This document shows positions 32,306 to 37,797 of a DNA stretch of 37,797 bases, piece by piece. Origin of the DNA: Prolixibacteraceae bacterium. GTDB taxonomy: Bacteria > Bacteroidota > Bacteroidia > Bacteroidales > Prolixibacteraceae. The stretch covers positions 1 through 37,797 of the forward strand of contig JAIBEZ010000003.1 in NCBI GenBank assembly GCA_019459485.1. Reading direction: 5' to 3'. Under the pieces are notes generated by a model that was not told the origin of the DNA, did no database searches, and worked only from the letters and a program-made list of their open reading frames with translations. Both the position numbers and the translations under genes were made by a program. Within the stretch, counting starts at the first letter, position 1; each line of letters begins with the position of its first letter.

Positions 32306-33673
32306 ATGAACAATATACTTTTGCTACGCACAATCTGGCTCATTTTTATCCTGACGGTTTTCTATTCCTGCGGAAGTGGCAACCTCAAAAACAAAAAAGA
32401 GGCCGCAACTACTGCTCCGCTTTCCGACGGGCAATTGCTTGATTCGATCCAGTACCGTACATTTCAGTATTTTTGGGATGGCGCAGAACCCACTTCGGGA
32501 ATGGCCTGTGAACGAATTCATACCGACGGCATTTATCCAGAAAAAGATCAAAGTGTGGTCACTTCAGGAGGTTCAGGATTTGGGGTAATGGCAATTATTG
32601 TTGCCATCGACCGTGGTTTTATTACCCGCAAAGCCGGTGTTGAACGCCTGACCAAAATTGCGGGATTTCTGGAAAAAGCCGATCGTTTTCATGGAGCATG
32701 GGCTCACTGGATGTTTGGCGAAACCGGCAAGGTCAAGCCATTCGGACAAAAGGACAATGGTGGCGACATCGTTGAAACTGCCTTTCTGGTTCAGGGCCTG
32801 ATTTGCGCAAAAAATTACATGAACCCTGAAATTCAGGAAGAAAAAGCATTATCGGAAAAACTGGCGAAACTTTGCAATGAAGTGGAATGGAGCTGGTATC
32901 AAAACGGCAAACCTGCTTTGTACTGGCACTGGTCGCCAACCTACAACTGGGAAATGAATTTTGCCATCGAAGGCTACAACGAATGTTTGATCGCTTATGT
33001 GCTGGGAGCAAGTTCCCCAACCTATCCCCTATCGCCCGAAGCATACCACCAAAGCTGGGCACGCGGTGGCGGAATCAATGGCGAAACAACCAAATACGGT
33101 TATACACTGAATTTGAAACACAACGGTGCAGAGGAATTCGGCGGACCGCTCTTCTGGTCGCATTACTCCTACCTCGGCCTCGATCCGCGCAACCTCAAAG
33201 ATCAGTATGCCAATTACTGGGACGAAACCCGCAATCATGTAATGATCGCCTATCAGTATTGCCTTGAAAACCCGAAAGGATTCAAAGGTTACGGAGCCGA
33301 TTGCTGGGGACTGACCGCCAGCTATTCTGTAAACGGCTACAACGCGCACATGCCATCCAACGATTTGGGAGTGATTTCTCCCACCGCCGCACTCTCTTCG
33401 TTCCCCTATTCTCCGGAAGAAAGTATGCGTGCTGCCCGATATTTCTACGATAAACTGGGCGATAAACTTTGGGGACCATATGGATTTTACGATGCTTTCA
33501 GCGAAACAGAAAACTGGTTTCCAAAACAATATCTGGCCATCGATCAGGGACCAATCGTGGTGATGATTGAAAACCACCGCTCACAATTGCTCTGGAAACT
33601 TTTTATGCAGGATGAAAATATTCAAAATGGATTGACTAAACTTGGGTTTTCTTTTTCAGGAATGACAGAATAA
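32306..33673 (+). CDS. GH144-like (PF10091) lipoprotein, second copy
   Basis: A 455-aa lipoprotein (MNNILLLRTIWLIFILTVFYSC, Cys22) with the same PF10091 (alpha/alpha)6 domain as the gene at 28048: QYRTFQYFWDGAEPTSGMACE, GGSGFGVMAIIVAIDRGFIT, GDIVETAFLVQGLI, EGYNECLIAYVLGASSPTYP, GGPLFWSHYSYLGLDP, GVISPTAALSSFPYSP and AIDQGPIVVMIENHRSQLLW. It ends shortly after the catalytic domain. Clear divergence from the first copy, with several active-site-near substitutions (WNEGW versus YNECL), suggests a different chain-length or product preference rather than a recent duplicate. Probably transcribed separately or by read-through past the preceding terminator. Endo-beta-1,2-glucanase is the leading guess. 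Confidence 0.84.
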   Translation: MNNILLLRTIWLIFILTVFYSCGSGNLKNKKEAATTAPLSDGQLLDSIQYRTFQYFWDGAEPTSGMACERIHTDGIYPEKDQSVVTSGGSGFGVMAIIVAIDRGFITRKAGVERLTKIAGFLEKADRFHGAWAHWMFGETGKVKPFGQKDNGGDIVETAFLVQGLICAKNYMNPEIQEEKALSEKLAKLCNEVEWSWYQNGKPALYWHWSPTYNWEMNFAIEGYNECLIAYVLGASSPTYPLSPEAYHQSWARGGGINGETTKYGYTLNLKHNGAEEFGGPLFWSHYSYLGLDPRNLKDQYANYWDETRNHVMIAYQYCLENPKGFKGYGADCWGLTASYSVNGYNAHMPSNDLGVISPTAALSSFPYSPEESMRAARYFYDKLGDKLWGPYGFYDAFSETENWFPKQYLAIDQGPIVVMIENHRSQLLWKLFMQDENIQNGLTKLGFSFSGMTE

Positions 33674-33700
33674 AGTATTCAATCCCGGGATATTTTGAGT

Positions 33701-33774
33701 TTGGATATTGGGTATTCTACATTGGATATTCTGCATTTTAATAACCAATATCCAATAATCAATAACCAATATCC
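33701..33774. repeat. GGATATTGG / CCAATATCC inverted and direct repeats
   Basis: TTGGATATTGGGTATT (33701-33716) is mirrored by AATAACCAATATCC at 33740-33753 and again at 33761-33774, so one left arm can pair with either of two right arms. It lies in the 147-bp gap before the GH3 gene. Related words occur at 9710-9739. Confidence 0.65.
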
Positions 33775-33820
33775 ATTTCTCTTTGAGGACTGGGAGACTA
33801 ATTTTTAAAACAACAAACTT

Positions 33821-36118
33821 ATGAAAACACCAACAAACCTATTGTTTCTGCTAACATTGTTCGCAACACTGCTGCTGTCGTGTGCAAAGAAAAACGCCTC
33901 TGATGAAGGTCAGAAGATGAACGTATTCATCGACGACCTGATGAGCGAAATGACACTGGAAGAAAAACTGGGTCAGCTAAACCTACCTGCTTCGGGTGAC
34001 ATTATTACCGGTGCAGGCAGTAATAACAACACTGCCGATAAAATTAAAGAAGGCAAAGTTGGTGGGCTTTTCAACATCAAGTCGGTTGAAAAAATCCGTG
34101 CTGCCCAGCAAATTGCGGTTGAACAAAGCCGCCTGAAAATTCCATTGATTTTTGGAATGGACGTTATTCACGGTTACCAAACCCTGTTCCCGATTCCGCT
34201 GGGCATGTCGTGCAGCTGGGACATGGAACTGATGGAGAAAAGTGCCCGGATCGCTGCCCAGGAAGCCAGTGCCGACGGCATTTGCTGGACATTTTCGCCG
34301 ATGGTCGATATTTCGCGAGATCCGCGTTGGGGACGTGTTTCAGAAGGATCGGGCGAAGATCCTTACTTGGGTTCGCAAATTGCGCAGGCAATGGTGAAAG
34401 GCTATCAGGGCGACGATCTCCTGAAAAACAATACCATCATGGCATGTGTCAAGCATTTTGCACTGTATGGTGCGCCAGAAGCAGGCCGCGACTACAACAC
34501 AGTTGACATGAGCCGTAACCGCATGTACAACGAATATTTGCCTCCCTACCTTGCAGCAGTTGACGCAGGAGTTGGCAGCGTGATGGCTTCGTTTAACGAA
34601 ATTGACGGCATTCCGGCAACTGGTAACAAATGGTTACTGACCGATCTGTTGCGTGAAGATTGGAAATTCAATGGATTTGTGGTAACCGATTATACCGGCA
34701 TTTCGGAAATGACTGAACATGGAATGGGTAACCTGCAGGAAGTTTCTGCGCTTGCCCTTCGTGCCGGAGTTGACATGGACATGGTGGCTGATGGTTTGCT
34801 GACCACACTGAAACAATCTCTTGACGAAGGAAAAGTAACTCAGCAGGAAATTGATCAGGCTTGCCGACGTGTTCTGGAAGCCAAATACAAATTGGGACTT
34901 TTTGAAGATCCTTACCGTTATTGCGATGAGAACCGCGCCAAAACCGAAATTTTCACTCCTGAAAACCGTCAGGTTGCACGCGAAATTGCTGCACAAACAT
35001 TTGTATTGCTGAAGAATGAAGATCAGCTACTTCCACTTCAGGATAAACAAAAAATTGCGCTGATTGGCCCATTGGCCGATAACCGCGAAAACATGCCGGG
35101 AACCTGGAGCGTGGCCGGCGATTTTGCGAAATCTGTTTCGTTGCTCGATGGCCTGAAAAATGCACTTGGCACCGAAGCGAACATACTTTATGCTATGGGG
35201 ACCAACATTGTAGCCGATTCGTTGCTCGATTCGCGGATCAGCATTTTCGGGAAACCAACAAAATGGGACAAAAGATCGCAAAAAGAAATGATTGCCGAAG
35301 CGGTTGCTGTTGCCCGGAAATCGGATGTGGTCATAGCTGCCGTGGGCGAAGCGGCTGAAATGAGCGGCGAAGCTTCGAGCCGTTCAGACATTAACCTTCC
35401 GGAGAACCAGAAAGAATTATTGGAAGCATTGCTGGCAACCGGTAAACCTGTGGTGATGGTGTTGTTTACAGGACGACCATTGACAATTAGCTGGGAAAAG
35501 GCAAATGTACCGGCCATCCTAAATGTTTGGTTTGCCGGTACCGAAGCCGGAAATTCAATTGCCGATGTATTGCTTGGCAAAGTAAATCCTTCAGGAAAAC
35601 TGAGTGCGACTTTCCCACAGAATGTTGGCCAGATACCAATCTTTTACAACCATAAAAATACAGGACGCCCATTGGCCGAAGGAAAATGGTTCTCTAAGTT
35701 CCGCTCCAATTACCTCGATGTCCCAAATGAACCATTGTTCCCGTTTGGTTTTGGGTTGAGCTATACTACTTTCGACTATAAAAACCTGAAATTGAGTGAA
35801 TCAACACTGACGAAAGATGGAAAACTGACCGTTTCTGTTGAACTTACCAACTCCGGAAATTACGATGGCGCTGAAGTGGTTCAGTTGTATTTGCGCGACA
35901 TGGTTGGAACGGTTACCCGCCCAGTGAAAGAGCTGAAAGGCTTTCAGAAAGTATTCCTGAAAAAAGGCGAAACCCGCACCATTGAATTTACCCTGACTGA
36001 AAAAGACCTGCGCTTTTACAACAGCGAACTGAAATTCGTAAGCGAACCCGGCGATTTCAAAGTGTTTGTCGGAACCAATTCTGCCAATGTGTTGGAAGCG
36101 CCATTTACGCTGAATTAA
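33821..36118 (+). CDS. GH3 beta-glucosidase, lipoprotein
   Basis: A 765-aa periplasmic or membrane-anchored glycoside hydrolase family 3 enzyme with lipobox LFATLLLSC (Cys21). It has an N-terminal TIM-barrel with LIFGMDVIHGYQTLFPIPLG, DPRWGRVSEGSGEDP, CVKHFALYG and the nucleophile block FVVTDYTGISE with Asp290. The alpha/beta sandwich carries MSGEASSRSDINLPENQ with Glu517 as likely acid/base. A C-terminal fibronectin-III-like domain (YTTFDYKNLKLSE ... FKVFVGTNS) completes the usual three-domain form. GH3 enzymes of this layout remove terminal beta-linked glucose. The related Bacteroides thetaiotaomicron enzyme BT_3567 prefers sophoro-oligosaccharides, which fits the two GH144-like neighbours. 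Linkage is inferred from context. Confidence 0.9.
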   Translation: MKTPTNLLFLLTLFATLLLSCAKKNASDEGQKMNVFIDDLMSEMTLEEKLGQLNLPASGDIITGAGSNNNTADKIKEGKVGGLFNIKSVEKIRAAQQIAVEQSRLKIPLIFGMDVIHGYQTLFPIPLGMSCSWDMELMEKSARIAAQEASADGICWTFSPMVDISRDPRWGRVSEGSGEDPYLGSQIAQAMVKGYQGDDLLKNNTIMACVKHFALYGAPEAGRDYNTVDMSRNRMYNEYLPPYLAAVDAGVGSVMASFNEIDGIPATGNKWLLTDLLREDWKFNGFVVTDYTGISEMTEHGMGNLQEVSALALRAGVDMDMVADGLLTTLKQSLDEGKVTQQEIDQACRRVLEAKYKLGLFEDPYRYCDENRAKTEIFTPENRQVAREIAAQTFVLLKNEDQLLPLQDKQKIALIGPLADNRENMPGTWSVAGDFAKSVSLLDGLKNALGTEANILYAMGTNIVADSLLDSRISIFGKPTKWDKRSQKEMIAEAVAVARKSDVVIAAVGEAAEMSGEASSRSDINLPENQKELLEALLATGKPVVMVLFTGRPLTISWEKANVPAILNVWFAGTEAGNSIADVLLGKVNPSGKLSATFPQNVGQIPIFYNHKNTGRPLAEGKWFSKFRSNYLDVPNEPLFPFGFGLSYTTFDYKNLKLSESTLTKDGKLTVSVELTNSGNYDGAEVVQLYLRDMVGTVTRPVKELKGFQKVFLKKGETRTIEFTLTEKDLRFYNSELKFVSEPGDFKVFVGTNSANVLEAPFTLN

Positions 36119-36147
36119 CTTCTGGAAAGATCATTTGTTCATACTTC

Positions 36148-36192
36148 AAACGGAGGACTATACGCTGACAGCGTGTTTAGTCCTCCGTTTTT
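36148..36192 (+). terminator. two-tier terminator hairpin after GH3
   Basis: Outer stem AAACGGAGGACTA (36148-36160) pairs with TAGTCCTCCGTTT (36178-36190), followed by TT. The loop contains a perfect inner hairpin ACGCTGACAGCGT (36162-36174). The inner word ACGCTGACAG is identical to an arm of the nested repeat at 18096-18105. Confidence 0.85.
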
Positions 36193-36259
36193 GTGACTAA
36201 AAGATTGTAACCGATTCAAAAAAAAAAATACTTGATCTTTTTCTTGAAATTTTGTATAT

Positions 36260-36427
36260 TTATATGAATATCAAAACAATATGAACTTGTATTTCTTTAC
36301 GGATTTCATTTAAATTAATCATTGAAATTCCTTTTTGGTAAGTATTGACTTCAAATTTAAAATCCGGATCATGAAAAATGTGATTTGGAAATATTCTCGC
36401 GGATTTCGATTTATAGCATTTGACCAT
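36260..36427 (-). CDS. possible small protein or gene remnant, 55 codons
   Basis: Starts MVKCYKSKSARIFPNHIFHD and ends IVLIFI before a stop at 36260. The middle (PDFKFEVNTYQKGISMINLN) looks protein-like, but the region is AT-rich, no clear ribosome-binding site precedes it and I recognise no family. It could be chance or the fossil of a longer gene. Confidence 0.2.
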   Translation of the reverse strand: MVKCYKSKSARIFPNHIFHDPDFKFEVNTYQKGISMINLNEIRKEIQVHIVLIFI

Positions 36428-36536
36428 TCACCGCCAATCTTCTTTTCCTGGATGGTTTGTCACTTATAGATTACAACAAACTACACCCTTCATCAATATC
36501 AATTATTCAGAATTTTTTACTTCAAAAAATACCAAA

Positions 36537-37460
36537 ATGGAAAAATTAATCTTTCTATTCATATTAATATCAGCATTTACATTTGGACAAAACCCTCAAA
36601 AAATGAATTCCGGCAGTCAGGAAGAATTAAAAAAATCTGCCGAAACTTTTGTGGCTGATTGGATTAAATATTTTGAAAACAAAAACTGGGATGCCATTGT
36701 AAATTCGGCAAATGCAGATGGGCTCTATATTTCTGCTTTGGAAACAAGTCTATTAAAGAACTCATTGGAAGGGATTACTGAATACAGTAAAAAAAACGAT
36801 AATTCGAGTAAGAAAATACTTATCGATTCGCTTTCAACTGAAGTTTTTGGAAAAACATCGGCAATTGTAACTGCCAGGTACAAGACAAGCCTGATTAGTC
36901 CATGGGGAACCACGGATATAGCAAATCTGGACAACTTCCGAATAGAAAAAATTGATGGTAACTGGAAAATCAAAACATGGTTTCGACAGGAATATTTCCC
37001 TACTATCTTTAATGAAAATATTGAGTCAGTCTGGAATTACAGACGGGATCTGATATGGCGTTTCAATGATGCGATTTTTCAGATGGGCAACATAGCTTTA
37101 TTTTTTATGGGGGAATACAAAAAAAATGGGACTAGTCCTGCGCAATTGGGAAAAATTATGGGTGCCCGATTTGCAGAAGGGTGGAATCCAGAAGGAGGAT
37201 TTGATGGACTTGCTTCAGGTTTTACGAATGTAATCCAGTCCTTATCGACCAACGTAGAAGTGTTGGAGCTAAATAAAAATACTGCTAAATTTAAATACGA
37301 TCCCTTCTTTAGCCAAATGGCACAATATTATAATCTTTCAAAGCAGGATGTACTCGAATATTTCCAGAATGCTTTCGGTGCAATAGCAGACAAAATGGGT
37401 GGTACATCTTCTCTGGTTGAAGATGGTAAAGACTATGTACTAACGATTAATAAGAAATAA
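36537..37460 (+). CDS. exported protein with NTF2/SnoaL-like N-terminal half, function unknown
   Basis: A 307-aa protein from ATG 36537, giving a clean signal peptide MEKLIFLFILISAFTFGQ; the frame is open to 36420, but the 39 residues added would bury that signal. Residues ~25-150 resemble an NTF2-like fold: an opening helix (SAETFVADWIKYFENKNWDA), then TEVFGKTSAIVTARYKTSLI and NFRIEKIDGNWKIKTWFRQE, the usual last strands. The second half (~150-307) is helical with AQLGKIMGARFAEGWNPEGG and ends in a short beta segment; I do not recognise it. It sits between the GH3 and GH2 genes, but a terminator separates it from the PUL, so a role in glycan use is not shown. Confidence 0.65.
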   Translation: MEKLIFLFILISAFTFGQNPQKMNSGSQEELKKSAETFVADWIKYFENKNWDAIVNSANADGLYISALETSLLKNSLEGITEYSKKNDNSSKKILIDSLSTEVFGKTSAIVTARYKTSLISPWGTTDIANLDNFRIEKIDGNWKIKTWFRQEYFPTIFNENIESVWNYRRDLIWRFNDAIFQMGNIALFFMGEYKKNGTSPAQLGKIMGARFAEGWNPEGGFDGLASGFTNVIQSLSTNVEVLELNKNTAKFKYDPFFSQMAQYYNLSKQDVLEYFQNAFGAIADKMGGTSSLVEDGKDYVLTINKK

Positions 37461-37522
37461 AATTAGGATTGAAGAATAAAATTGAAGTTTGGTTTTTATG
37501 CACTTGATGAAATTCAAATGAC

Positions 37523-37562
37523 AAAAAAGGTGGCTGTAAATCAATACAGACCACCTTTTTTT
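37523..37562. terminator. two-way terminator between convergent genes
   Basis: AAAAAAGGTGG with CTGTA (37523-37538) pairs with TACAG and CCACCTTTTTT (37545-37562) around a short AATCAA loop with one bulged A. A-run on the left and T-run on the right make it work for both the unknown exported protein and the GH2 gene. Confidence 0.85.
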
Positions 37563-37598
37563 ATGAAAAAATCCTCGCAAAAAACGCTGTTCGGGGGA

Positions 37599-37797
37599 TT
37601 ATCTTTTTGAAAGTTCTATCAGATTTTTTATATCAGATATTGCATCGAACGGAACGAGCGTGAAGCCATATTCGTAAGCTTTGTCGGGCTGAAGCATGTA
37701 TTTGTCCAGTGGTTTCGAATACCAACTGTCAACACTTCCCAGGCCACGCTGAAAATAATCGATGTTCCAGCGAACCAGATTTTGCTTTTTAACATCC
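37599..37797 (-). CDS. GH2 beta-galactosidase-type enzyme, C-terminal tail only
   Basis: The minus-strand frame open from the window edge to a TAA at 37599-37601 encodes the last 65 residues: VRWNIDYFQRGLGSVDSW, then KPLDKYMLQPDKAYEYGFTL and VPFD, ending IELSKR. The pattern N-I-D-Y-x-Q-x-G-(L/V)-G-S-x-D-S-W and the closing Y-x-Y-x-F-x-L-x-P are those of the C-terminal sandwich domain (Bgal_small_N, domain 5) of LacZ-like GH2 enzymes. In context it may release a side-chain or terminal sugar from the PUL substrate. Its specificity cannot be read from the tail. The gene continues right of the window. Confidence 0.78.
   Translation of the reverse strand, partial: DVKKQNLVRWNIDYFQRGLGSVDSWYSKPLDKYMLQPDKAYEYGFTLVPFDAISDIKNLIELSKR

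Larger units (their letters stand above)
36119..36536. other. intergenic region after GH3, no firm gene
   Basis: Holds the GH3 terminator (36148-36192) and then about 340 bp of AT-rich DNA leading to the next gene. TATATTTA near 36257 is a 7-of-8 -7 box on the plus strand. On the minus strand a 55-codon frame (36260-36427) is the only one with a protein-like composition and is listed separately at low confidence. Confidence 0.5.

Noticed and set aside
33029-33577. 182-codon minus-strand frame inside the second GH144-like gene
   Set aside because: Antisense shadow of a well-conserved plus-strand enzyme domain.
36420-36536. Earlier ATG for the exported protein at 36537
   Set aside because: The added 39 residues would precede and mask a clean signal peptide.
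1-37797. tRNA, rRNA and riboswitch candidates
   Set aside because: No tRNA-like T-loop/acceptor pattern, rRNA-like block or familiar riboswitch core was found by reading the intergenic regions; a covariance-model search could still find a small RNA.

Overview
The window reads as chromosomal DNA of a Bacteroidota bacterium, most likely an environmental Bacteroidales/Marinilabiliales-type lineage. The phylum rests on the SusC/SusD pair, a periplasm-spanning Y_Y_Y/LuxR regulator, many short lipoboxes (SC, AC), TAnnTTTG-type promoter boxes and a C-terminal type IX secretion (T9SS) sorting domain. The family-level placement is a guess.

Left edge (1-1034): the 3' part of a Fic-domain gene, then a gene-free stretch. 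That stretch holds an attC-like 90-bp imperfect inverted repeat directly after the Fic stop and, further on, paired TGGTACATTT words that look like a decayed IS21-type end. Next comes a three-gene operon for uptake and breakdown of mannobiose (1035-5422): GH130 mannosylglucose phosphorylase, sodium/sugar symporter and AGE-family 2-epimerase. Both of its spacers carry paired AACTTT-N3-AAAGTT repeats.

Middle (5499-15603): housekeeping and small genes. These are an HD hydrolase divergent from a CYTH phosphatase, a DUF3078 outer-membrane protein, an AHSA1-type SRPBCC protein, a small DUF4440-like lipoprotein, two different EamA transporters, an orphan MNT nucleotidyltransferase, an MNT/HEPN pair and pheT. 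From 15961 to 20304 two highly similar M3-family lipoprotein peptidases (Dcp type) lie in tandem, separated by nested inverted repeats.

Right (20383-37797): a polysaccharide utilization locus. A 940-aa membrane regulator is transcribed away from susC, susD, a PF10091/GH144-like lipoprotein, a T9SS-exported protein with three ~193-aa repeats, a second GH144-like lipoprotein and a GH3 beta-glucosidase. An uncharacterised exported protein follows, and the window ends in the C-terminal tail of a GH2 beta-galactosidase-type enzyme on the minus strand. From family knowledge the best guess for the substrate is a beta-1,2-glucan: GH144 enzymes at the surface or in the periplasm would cut the chain, SusCD would import fragments, and the GH3 enzyme would release glucose. 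The least described part is the triple-repeat T9SS protein in the position where a SusE/F-type surface glycan-binding lipoprotein would be expected.

I saw no rRNA, tRNA or CRISPR. Intergenic DNA is rich in short repeated words arranged as inverted repeats.
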